Part shown: positions 45,725 to 53,736 of the stretch, one piece after another
Position numbering within the stretch: the first letter of the stretch is position 1
How the letters are laid out: each line of letters opens with the position of its first letter
Origin: an uncultured Alkaliphilus sp.
GTDB taxonomy: Bacteria; Bacillota; Clostridia; Peptostreptococcales; Natronincolaceae
Length of the DNA stretch: 64,000 nucleotides
Reading direction: 5' to 3'
NCBI GenBank assembly: GCA_938074565.1
Contig: CALJEQ010000015.1
Coordinates: forward strand, 124,001 to 188,000
Notes under the pieces: model-generated
Told to the model about the DNA's origin: nothing
The model's input: the letters and a program-made list of their open reading frames with translations, nothing else
Database searches by the model: none
Made by a program: the position numbers and the translations under genes

Positions 45725-47509
45725 CTAACAATATACTTTTGCTACATTAATATTATTTCTAGATAATCTCTTAAACTGAACGGTTATAGATTCATTTATT
45801 CCCTCTAAAGTCCCACACTTTACAGCTGTGTACACATCTATAGGATACGATACCCGTTGTTCTTCTACTTCAGATAAAAATAAAAACCTAGTAATGTCAT
45901 ATTCAAATCTAGCAATTTCCTTTATTACAAAATCAATACTTCCAAAATTTGATTTATCAATAAACCGTTTTATACTTTCAATAGATTCAGTAACTACATT
46001 TCTTATTTCATCCCTCTCATGGAAAAATATCTCTTTGAGGACATACGCTTCTTGTTCTTTATAACTTGTGAATAATCTAAATAAGTCATCGTTGAAATAT
46101 TCCATAAGAAGCTTGTAGGTTAATTTAAATTTAGGCAATGTCCGCATGTATACTAATAGAATAAACCTATTAAGACCATCTATTTCATCTTTATTTTCAT
46201 GCTGAAAATCATAGTAATGGGAAAACATTATTTTATTATTTTCAATAATTTCTTCAAGATAAAGGGGTAATTGTGGTTTGTTAACCATCGTAGTATTAAT
46301 TTTATCTGTTATAACAAAATCTGTGGAGTATTTTTGGGTTAATTCCGAACCAGGAAAAAATGTTAGTTCATGGAACTCTATACTATTAAACATAACTAGT
46401 TTATTCTTCAATAGTTGGTTGATTAGATTTAAAGTTAAATTAATATCTTCAATGGTTTCTTCAGGAAACCCATATATAAAGGACAATTTATAATCTATAC
46501 CGTTGTTTTTTAAAAGTTTAACTAAGGGGATTACCTTATTCACATTTAAATTTTTATTTATTATCTTTTGCATTCTAGGTGAGCCTGTTTCGATTCCTAA
46601 AAATATTGCACTACATCCAGCCAACCTCATATTTTCAACCATTTCTTCATCTAGGGTATCTACCCTTGAACTGCATGACCACGAAATATTTAAATTCTCT
46701 GAAATTAGCATCTGGCAAAATTTCATTATTTTTCTTTTATTTGCAGTAAATAAATCGTGGGTTAAGGCAAAATAGTTGATATTATATTTTTCTTTAACTA
46801 ACTTAATTTCTTCTATAATACGTTTAGGTGATTTAAGTCTAAACTTTCTTTTCCAAAATATCTTAGTCGAGCAAAAAGTACAATTAAAAGGGCAACCCCT
46901 ACCTACATCTATATTAACCACATCAATATTATCCATCTTTAAGAAAGAATAATCTATAAATGGAAGGTTATCTAAATCTTCAATTAGGTCTGGCATTCCA
47001 GTATCTATAACCTCTCCGTTTTTCTTAAATACAATCCCTTTAACTTGGCTTAAATCCCTATCGTTTAATAAGCCTTCAACAATTTCAACTATTGTGTTTT
47101 CCCCTTCCCCGATGCCGATAGCATCTATCCATTCAATAGTCTTTATTGTATCATGGGCTGTTAATGTTGCTTGTGGTCCTCCAAAAACCACCTTAACATT
47201 AGGACAACGCTCTTTTATTAGTTTGGCTACTGCAATACATAAATGATAATTTCCACACATTGTATAAAAACTAACTAAATCAGGTGAATTAGCCATAACA
47301 AAGGTATATAATCTTTCCATTTCTGTATCAAAATCATTTTTCTTATTATAATTAATAGATTTATCTTCATGCTGAAAGTCAATAAATTTTATATTATGAT
47401 TTGTATTATTTTTAAGAATTGTTGCTAAAAGTAATGGTCCCAGCGTTTCTATGTAGTTACTATCCTTATATTTATCCACTAAATTTACTAAGTTTACAGT
47501 ACTCATCAT
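45725..47509 (-). CDS. B12-binding radical SAM enzyme, paralog 2
   Basis: The 594-residue protein has an N-terminal cobalamin-binding Rossmann domain (about 1-150, with GGPQATLT and GEGENTIVEIV), then a radical SAM core with the cluster motif CPFNCTFC (C206, C210, C213). Its C-terminal domain of about 180 residues is not recognised. Architecture is like BchE/P-methyltransferase-type enzymes, which perform C-methylation, cyclisation or ring contraction. It aligns with the neighbouring paralog without gaps over the first 213 residues. It lies between that paralog (128-base gap) and the M16 protease. Modification of the cluster peptides is inference. Confidence 0.88.
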   Translation of the reverse strand: MMSTVNLVNLVDKYKDSNYIETLGPLLLATILKNNTNHNIKFIDFQHEDKSINYNKKNDFDTEMERLYTFVMANSPDLVSFYTMCGNYHLCIAVAKLIKERCPNVKVVFGGPQATLTAHDTIKTIEWIDAIGIGEGENTIVEIVEGLLNDRDLSQVKGIVFKKNGEVIDTGMPDLIEDLDNLPFIDYSFLKMDNIDVVNIDVGRGCPFNCTFCSTKIFWKRKFRLKSPKRIIEEIKLVKEKYNINYFALTHDLFTANKRKIMKFCQMLISENLNISWSCSSRVDTLDEEMVENMRLAGCSAIFLGIETGSPRMQKIINKNLNVNKVIPLVKLLKNNGIDYKLSFIYGFPEETIEDINLTLNLINQLLKNKLVMFNSIEFHELTFFPGSELTQKYSTDFVITDKINTTMVNKPQLPLYLEEIIENNKIMFSHYYDFQHENKDEIDGLNRFILLVYMRTLPKFKLTYKLLMEYFNDDLFRLFTSYKEQEAYVLKEIFFHERDEIRNVVTESIESIKRFIDKSNFGSIDFVIKEIARFEYDITRFLFLSEVEEQRVSYPIDVYTAVKCGTLEGINESITVQFKRLSRNNINVAKVYC

Positions 47510-47637
47510 TGTCGCCCCCTTAAACTTCCTTTATTACTAACGTAGAATTTTAAATCCATTGTTAAGTTAAGGAAGCTTTGTTTATTAATTTCTTATATTT
47601 TTACTGTAAATTCTAACTAAGTATGTTTTATATTTTC

Positions 47638-49416
47638 TTATGTCTTAGATACATTAATGTTTTTTTCACTTGTTCGATTGAATTTTACAGTAATATTTTC
47701 ATTAATACCTTCTAATGTATTATTCTTTACAGCAGTAAAAACATCTATTGGATAGCTAATTAACTGCTCTTTTTCTTTAGAATGTAATAAAAATTTTGTA
47801 ACATCATATTCAAACTTCACAATATGCTTTAATACAAAATCAATAGCTCCAAAATTACGCTTTTCTACAAACCTCTTAATACTTTCAATAGAATCATTAA
47901 TAATATTTTTTAAGTTATCCTGCTGAAAATAAGTAATTTTCTCTAAAAGTGAAGATTCTTCCACCTTATAATCACTAAATAATTTTAAAAGATCGTTATT
48001 ATAATAATTTAATAATAATTTATAGGTAAACTTAAATTTAGGTTGTGTTATTAAATATACTATTGGAATAAACTTATCTAAACCTTCATATTCCCTTTGG
48101 TTATCGCCTTTTAAATGAAAAAAATGGGGAAAAATCTTTTTATTATTCTTAATAAAATCATTAATCTCTTGGGGTAATTTTAAATCACTAAGCATAGTAG
48201 CATTAACTTTATCTGAAAATATCAAGTTATTACAATGTCTTTCCGTAAGTTCTGTACTGGGGAAAAAGGTAAAGGAGTGTAATTGAATGGTATTAAAAGT
48301 AATTAAAATATTATTTAGTAGTTCATTAATTAGGTTTAAAGTCATATTTATATCATCTCTATTTTCTTCTGGAAATCCATAAATAAATGACAGTTTATAT
48401 ATTATGTTGTTCTCTTTTAATAACTTAACAGTAGGTATTATTTTCTTCAAATCTAAGTTTTTATTAATTAATTTCTGCATTCTTGCAGAACCAGTTTCTA
48501 TACCTAAAAACATTTTTTTACATCCAGCCAAACCCATCATTTTTATCATTTCTTCATCTAGGGTGTCTACCCTAGAACTACAAGACCAAGATATATTAAC
48601 GTCTTGTGAAATTAATAAGTCGCAGAATTCCAGTAGTTTCTTTTTATTTGCAGTAAATAAGTCGTGGGTTAAACTAAAACTTTGTATATTGTATTGTTCT
48701 TTTAAATTTTTTATTTCTTCTACAATTCTATTTGCTGATTTAAGTCTGAAGTTTCTCTCCCAAAAGCTTTTTGTTGAACAGAAGGTGCAATTAAAGGGGC
48801 ATCCTCTTCCAACATCAATATTTACTATACGTGCTTTTTCCATTTCAATAAAAGAGTAATCTAAAAGAGGTAATGTATCTAAGTCTTCAATTAACTTAGG
48901 CATTCCTGTGTCTATAATACTGTTATTACTTTTAAATACTACCCCTCTTACTTTACTTAAGTCTTCATTATTTAATAAAGTATTAACAATTTCAAATATG
49001 GAATCTTCTCCTTCACCAAGGGCAATTGCATCTATCCATTCAATGTTTCTTATGGAATCTTTTGCAGTCAATGTGGCTTGTGGTCCACCAAATACAATAA
49101 TTGCATCAGGGTTACGTTCTTTTATTAATTTTGCTAAAGGAATACATAAGTGATAATTGCTACACATGGTATAAAACCCCACTAAATTTGGTTTGTTATC
49201 TATAACATAAGAGTATAACTGTTCCATTTCCAGTTGAAAGTCTTTTTGTGGTGTATATTTATTTAATGAATATTCATGTTGAAAGTCAATTATCTTAACA
49301 TTATGACTAGACTTATTTTTAAGAACTGTGGCTAAGGACAATAAACCCAGTATTTGAACATTATCATTTTCTTTTTCGTAATGGTCTACTAAGTTAATTA
49401 AATTAATATTACTCAT
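47638..49416 (-). CDS. B12-binding radical SAM enzyme, paralog 1
   Basis: The 592-residue protein has the same plan as the next gene: a B12-binding domain (GGPQATLT near residue 110, GEGEDSIFEIV), the radical SAM motif CPFNCTFC (C206, C210, C213), then SWSCSSRVDTLDEEM and FLGIETGS of the core barrel, and a unique C-terminal region ending SYPIDVFTAVKNNTLEGINENITVKF in pieces shared with its paralog. GGAGG precedes the ATG, and it starts 8 bases after the MFS gene. The duplication suggests two related modifications or two substrates. Confidence 0.88.
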   Translation of the reverse strand: MSNINLINLVDHYEKENDNVQILGLLSLATVLKNKSSHNVKIIDFQHEYSLNKYTPQKDFQLEMEQLYSYVIDNKPNLVGFYTMCSNYHLCIPLAKLIKERNPDAIIVFGGPQATLTAKDSIRNIEWIDAIALGEGEDSIFEIVNTLLNNEDLSKVRGVVFKSNNSIIDTGMPKLIEDLDTLPLLDYSFIEMEKARIVNIDVGRGCPFNCTFCSTKSFWERNFRLKSANRIVEEIKNLKEQYNIQSFSLTHDLFTANKKKLLEFCDLLISQDVNISWSCSSRVDTLDEEMIKMMGLAGCKKMFLGIETGSARMQKLINKNLDLKKIIPTVKLLKENNIIYKLSFIYGFPEENRDDINMTLNLINELLNNILITFNTIQLHSFTFFPSTELTERHCNNLIFSDKVNATMLSDLKLPQEINDFIKNNKKIFPHFFHLKGDNQREYEGLDKFIPIVYLITQPKFKFTYKLLLNYYNNDLLKLFSDYKVEESSLLEKITYFQQDNLKNIINDSIESIKRFVEKRNFGAIDFVLKHIVKFEYDVTKFLLHSKEKEQLISYPIDVFTAVKNNTLEGINENITVKFNRTSEKNINVSKT

Positions 49417-49424
49417 ATTTCCTC

Positions 49425-50696
49425 CTAAATTTCTTTTAGTGAAGGATTAAAAATTTGTAAAATAAATACCATTAATATACCGATACTAAATAATACAAAT
49501 ACATGTTTTAAAGCTATAAATGTAATGATGAATCCCACTATACCACCACCTATTGGGGTAGTTGATAAGGATAAAGCATTTATTAACGAAGCAGTTCTGG
49601 GCAAATATTCCCGATCTACTTTAGACATTATACCCACCTGTAGAGGTAAACTTAGTATAGGTACAGAGATTCCCATAAGTCCACAGGATAATCCCACTCC
49701 TAAATATAGCAAATTAGAATCCCTAAACATCCCCATTTGTGATAAACAAAGATATCCAATGGAAATAAGGACTCCCGAAAATATCATCATTTTTTTACCT
49801 GTTACCCTCTTCTTAATAATAGGTGCTAAAATCCCCCCCACTATCATTGGAATTAAAAATGAAATTGCCATTACTGAAATAGCCTCTGGCCCTCTGTTCA
49901 ATATTTCGTCTACATAGGCTGGCTGTAGGGCATTAAAAGGGATGATAAATAAGTTGAAACCCCCGGCAAATAAACAAATACTTAATATTAAACGATTAGA
50001 TAATACATAGTTAAAACCACTTTTTAAATCTAAAAAATATCCCTTTAATGTAAGCTTATTTTTTGACAATTCTTCTTTACTAATTTTTATACTTAATATT
50101 AATAAGCCACTTATGAAAAAGGTAATTGCATCAATAATAATTACAACTGCAACGCCTACAGTTCCAATTAATACCCCTGCTACAGAATAACCCATAAGTT
50201 CTGCCAGTGTTATACCAGTTGTATTTGTTGATACTGCATAATCATATTTTTCTTTAGAAATTAAGCTGGCAAACAGTGGCATAGCAGCTGGTGTTCTAAA
50301 GGCTTCAAAGGATGAATTTAAAAATGCAAATACAAAAAGATGCCATACTGCTAAATGACCTGTCATATAAAGTAGGGCTGTTATTAAAACCACAACTCCT
50401 CTACCAAAATCGCAAATATAAATAACTGTTTTTTTAGGTAAGTAAGTCACCACAACACCAGAAATAATATTAAATAAAAATGACGGTATTCCACTTACTG
50501 CATAAAGGGTGGCTAATATTACGGCAGAACCAGTAAGTTGAAACACCATCCATCCATATGCAACAATATCAATAGAGTCTCCAAATCTTGAAATAATTTT
50601 AGCTAAAAATTGTTTCATAAATTCTTTTTCAATAAAAATATCTTTGTAACCTACTGATATTTGTTTTTCTTTAGCATCAGCACCTCTTTCGTTCAT
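49425..50696 (-). CDS. MFS exporter of the peptide cluster
   Basis: The 423-residue membrane protein has about twelve hydrophobic segments and belongs to the MFS_3-type exporters (SRFGDSIDIVAYGWMVFQLTG near the N-terminus; loop with PKKTVIYICDFGRGV after TM2). It sits directly ahead of the radical SAM genes, 8 bases from the next start, so it is the likely exporter of the mature product or a self-protection pump. It is only distantly related to the MFS protein at 8393-9664. GAGGGG precedes the ATG. Confidence 0.85.
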   Translation of the reverse strand: MNERGADAKEKQISVGYKDIFIEKEFMKQFLAKIISRFGDSIDIVAYGWMVFQLTGSAVILATLYAVSGIPSFLFNIISGVVVTYLPKKTVIYICDFGRGVVVLITALLYMTGHLAVWHLFVFAFLNSSFEAFRTPAAMPLFASLISKEKYDYAVSTNTTGITLAELMGYSVAGVLIGTVGVAVVIIIDAITFFISGLLILSIKISKEELSKNKLTLKGYFLDLKSGFNYVLSNRLILSICLFAGGFNLFIIPFNALQPAYVDEILNRGPEAISVMAISFLIPMIVGGILAPIIKKRVTGKKMMIFSGVLISIGYLCLSQMGMFRDSNLLYLGVGLSCGLMGISVPILSLPLQVGIMSKVDREYLPRTASLINALSLSTTPIGGGIVGFIITFIALKHVFVLFSIGILMVFILQIFNPSLKEI

Positions 50697-50771
50697 AATT
50701 ACAACCCCTCTTAATTTTTTATAGATAATACTATTGTGTTAATATTAATATTTATTTACTTTTATTTCCAT

Positions 50772-50876
50772 ATTAAAAAAACCTCCAGCTTCTTTGTCAC
50801 TGAAAATTCAGCAACTTACGTAGTTTAGTTTACGTTATAGTGGCTAAATTTTTGTTCCATGAATCTGAAGGTTTTT
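50772..50876 (-). terminator. Nested hairpin between peptide genes and the rest of the cluster
   Basis: On the minus strand AAAAACCTTCAG (50876-50865) pairs with CTGGAGGTTTTT (50788-50777), 12 bp with one G-U pair. An inner stem pairs AAAATTTAGC with GCTGAATTTT (one mismatch). Seven T (50781-50775) follow. Partial termination here would give more peptide than enzyme transcript. Confidence 0.65.
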
Positions 50877-50953
50877 GATAAGTCTTTTGATTGTATAGAT
50901 TATAAACTAAAGCTATTATTAATAAACATGAAAAATAAATAATAATTGTACTA

Positions 50954-51121
50954 CTAAGTAACCTCTATAGATACTTTTATGTTCTGACCATCTTCAAGAT
51001 CTAAAGAACCATCATCAGAAAACTGCATTCCTTGATCTACTAAATTTTTGATTGTATTTTCGTCAGTAATAATTAACTTACCATCTTCAATTTTAACAGA
51101 ATCTTTATTAATTGGATTCAT
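50954..51121 (-). CDS. Putative RiPP precursor peptide 1
   Basis: A 55-residue acidic peptide starting MNPINKDSVKIEDGKL and ending in VSIEVT, preceded by GAGGTGG about 5 bases before the ATG. It has no cysteine, signal peptide or membrane segment. Its C-terminal half carries FSDDGSLDLEDGQNI, nearly the same as the second small gene upstream. The two share [FY][SA]DDGxLDLE[DE]GxNI followed by a Ser and a Val-rich tail. Position ahead of an exporter, two radical SAM enzymes and a protease makes it a likely modification substrate. The leader/core boundary is unknown. Confidence 0.72.
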   Translation of the reverse strand: MNPINKDSVKIEDGKLIITDENTIKNLVDQGMQFSDDGSLDLEDGQNIKVSIEVT

Positions 51122-51240
51122 TTTGCCACCTCACTTTCTTTATTTTTACTACTGCATTTATTAGTTAATTAGATTAGAAAACAAGGTTATTTAATATATC
51201 TCATGCATATTCACTAACCTATATTCTTATCTAATATTAA

Positions 51241-51420
51241 CTACTCTTTTACTACAAAAGATGTTGTTATATTACTGCCTTCCTCCAAATCTAAGTCTCC
51301 ATCATCTGCATACTCCAACATTTGATCCGCACAACTTTTTTTTGCTTTTTCAGTTTCTTTATTGTTATTTTTGTTATTTTTTTTACTCATTTCTTCTTTG
51401 TTTTTGTCTTTATTTTCCAA
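51241..51420 (-). CDS. Putative RiPP precursor peptide 2
   Basis: A 59-residue peptide with a TTG start, 6 bases after a strong GGAGGGG. The first half is lysine- and asparagine-rich (MENKDKNKEEMSKKNNKNNN), unlike peptide 1. The second half has SCADQMLEYADDGDLDLEEG followed by SNITTSFVVKE, matching the shared motif of peptide 1. One cysteine is present, outside the shared block. It would be the first gene of the cluster transcript. The divergent leader but conserved C-terminal block is notable. Confidence 0.7.
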   Translation of the reverse strand: MENKDKNKEEMSKKNNKNNNKETEKAKKSCADQMLEYADDGDLDLEEGSNITTSFVVKE

Positions 51421-51421
51421 A

Positions 51422-51751
51422 TAATTCCCCTCCTTAACTATTATTCAAACCTTAAAATATTAGCACATTTACTTACAATTCTTTTGTATAAAATAAGTAA
51501 TTTATTATAATGTTTAAAGTAGATTGGAGTTTTGGGGAATTTTTTCTTTTCCTGTGTTACAATCTATTTATATTCAGTTTATTTTAAAATAGTACCAAGA
51601 TATTATTTACTTTTACTAAATACTTATAATTTATTCCGTGTTTGATGTTGATACCTATATTTATCAAACAGATACATTTAATTCATACATAAATAAAAGT
51701 AGGTGAAGAGGTTATATCTCCACCTCTTCACCTACTATCACTACTCTTGCT
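51422..51751. other. AT-rich region upstream of the peptide cluster
   Basis: About 330 bases. It contains the strong GGAGGGG site of peptide 2 (51427-51433 complement) and the DUF4846 terminator (51690-51736). The cluster promoter must lie here; a TATAAT is present on the minus strand near 51512, but I could not find a matching -35 box. Confidence 0.45.
51690..51736 (-). terminator. Terminator of the DUF4846 gene
   Basis: AGTAGGTGAAGAGGT (51698-51712) pairs perfectly with ACCTCTTCACCTACT (51722-51736). TTTTATTT follows on the minus strand. Confidence 0.88.
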
Positions 51752-52672
51752 TCAAGGAAATCTCTTTAAATCCCCTATTTTAAAAGTCCATTCGGGGGTA
51801 ACTATTACATCACCTTCAAGATTTAATGAAAACCAAGGACTTAAATCTGCATCTTTAGTATTAACTAAAATTTGGGTTTCTTGGGCTGGCATATAACTTT
51901 GGGCTAATAGATACAACTTTTCTCCTGTATCTTCATTTACCGCCATATCTACTACTATTACTGCATGTCCTGGGCTTCCCCCTTGAATTAACACATCTCC
52001 AATTTCCATTTCCTCAAATAATACAGGGGTCAATTCTTGCTCTAAAGAAATAGTACCTGCATAGGCAAAAACAATATTCATATATCGTCTAAAATCTTCA
52101 TAGGTGTTGGAGGGTTGAGTTTTCTTCTGCCAAGAGGTTTTATTTCCATTTACGACTATTCTATAACCTGCCATCCATTTATTGTAATCTACCCTAAATC
52201 CATTGGTAAAATTAAAATGTATAGCATTATAGTCCCCTTTTCCGTATAAATATTCTCCCCTAAGTCGCATTATGGCATCAGCACATTGTTGTAAGTCCCT
52301 ATCCCCTATATCCATGTCCACCACTGCCATATAAACATTATTTTTATTTTTTACTGCTCCGTTAAAATACATTACTGGTGAAGTATGGGGTTTTAATGGT
52401 AAATTTCGTAGGTACTCTCCAAATGACCCTTCTTTAACTGGGTTTCGGTGAAAATCTTTAGGTGGCAATATTCTTGACTGTATTACCTCCCCTTCCTCTA
52501 CTATAATGGTTTGGTTTTGGGGTTCTGCATCAAGTTTTGTATCATCTTTCACTTGCTGACTTTTAGCTTCTAGTTCTTTAACTTCAAGCTGTTTATTTGT
52601 ACATGAAATTAGTTGTGTTGATAATATAAGAACTATTAAGCATTTTGTAGTAATTGACAATATTTTTTCCAT
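51752..52672 (-). CDS. DUF4846 lipoprotein
   Basis: The 306-residue protein has a lipoprotein signal (CLIVLILSTQLISC, Cys about residue 24). A charged linker follows, then the DUF4846 domain from about residue 70 with EYLRNLPLKPHTSPVMYFNG, VVDMDIGDRDLQQCADAIMRLRGEYLYG in overlapping blocks, HFNFTNGFRVDY and GSPGHAVIVVDMA. The Cys in QQCADA and His in GHAVIV would suit a papain/NlpC-like hydrolase, though this is inferred. It lies at the edge of the defence island but is probably not part of it. Confidence 0.8.
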   Translation of the reverse strand: MEKILSITTKCLIVLILSTQLISCTNKQLEVKELEAKSQQVKDDTKLDAEPQNQTIIVEEGEVIQSRILPPKDFHRNPVKEGSFGEYLRNLPLKPHTSPVMYFNGAVKNKNNVYMAVVDMDIGDRDLQQCADAIMRLRGEYLYGKGDYNAIHFNFTNGFRVDYNKWMAGYRIVVNGNKTSWQKKTQPSNTYEDFRRYMNIVFAYAGTISLEQELTPVLFEEMEIGDVLIQGGSPGHAVIVVDMAVNEDTGEKLYLLAQSYMPAQETQILVNTKDADLSPWFSLNLEGDVIVTPEWTFKIGDLKRFP

Positions 52673-52735
52673 GTTTCACCTCTCTTGGTGTTCGTACACA
52701 TTTTAAAAAACTTACAGAAAATATCAACTTACATT

Positions 52736-53680
52736 TCAAATACAAATCTTTTTATTTGTCTTACTATTTTTTACAATATCACTAGTTAATTTTGCAAGTG
52801 GTCTGGAGCCAAGATCATCTTCATTAAGGTAGTTTCCATATAGAATACGATTAATTTCTTCAGTCGAATGGAACAATCCTTTAAAGTTATTCAAAAATTC
52901 TACTATTTGTCCATTAGAGTATATCATTTTCTTTTTCAATATTTCTTGAACAACATCATTGTGTATTTCATAAGCATCCTCTAGTTGCAGTATACTGCTA
53001 TTATTTTTGTTCTCCATTAATGGGCGAATAATAATTTTAATTTCTTCCCGATTTTTTAAAAAATCTACACCCTTTAATAAATATGAAAATTCATAGTAGG
53101 AATCACTTTTTAAGTTGTTTTCATAGGGGGAAATATCTAGTAGTTTTTCACGTTTTATGTGATTGCAAGCATAGCAAGACGGTACTAAATTAAATAGAGA
53201 AATAGAAAAAATAGGATACTTAGATCTAGGGAAAAAATGGTCTAATTGTGCCGAGGTTTTTTTATCTCTATTATTAATAAATTCCCTGTTGCAATATGGA
53301 CATACGGTTATACCAATCTTTTTAACTAGTTCGCTATTAGGGATGTCACTATATAGATCATAGGTTTTCTTTAGTATCTTATTATCTACAATATATTTTT
53401 CTCCCCTAACCCTTAAAACCTTTCCTCTCTTTGTTGGTACATTATACTGTTTAAATACTTGTCCCTTCGTTGTTAGAGTATTGTATATATCCTTTAATTC
53501 ATGGTGTTCCATTACTAAAATATCTTGCATTTTATTGTGTATACCATAACTACTTAATTCACTTTCTACTTCATTATAATAACTAGCTACATTCCTTTTT
53601 ATTACTTTAGATTCAATTAAGTCTATATACCATTTTTTAAGTTCTTCTTTTTTTATTTGACTGAGTTTAATGGGTATCAT
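52736..53680 (-). CDS. ptuB: HNH endonuclease, PtuB-like (Septu defence)
   Basis: The 314-residue protein carries an HNH nuclease in its middle. Zinc-finger cysteines are CPYC (in ITVCPYCNREF) and CYAC (in VPSCYACNHIK), and the HNH core is LDHFFPRSKYPIFS with the catalytic H. It lies 56 bases after a large ATPase gene of the PtuA type, the usual order of Septu systems that cut DNA or RNA in phage-infected cells. It is larger than classic PtuB, so a different nuclease partner of the same system class is possible. GGTGAT precedes the ATG. Confidence 0.78.
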   Translation of the reverse strand: MIPIKLSQIKKEELKKWYIDLIESKVIKRNVASYYNEVESELSSYGIHNKMQDILVMEHHELKDIYNTLTTKGQVFKQYNVPTKRGKVLRVRGEKYIVDNKILKKTYDLYSDIPNSELVKKIGITVCPYCNREFINNRDKKTSAQLDHFFPRSKYPIFSISLFNLVPSCYACNHIKREKLLDISPYENNLKSDSYYEFSYLLKGVDFLKNREEIKIIIRPLMENKNNSSILQLEDAYEIHNDVVQEILKKKMIYSNGQIVEFLNNFKGLFHSTEEINRILYGNYLNEDDLGSRPLAKLTSDIVKNSKTNKKICI

Positions 53681-53736
53681 ATTTCATCACCTATATATTA
53701 TTTCTATAATTTTTATAATTTCAATTAATTCTTTAA

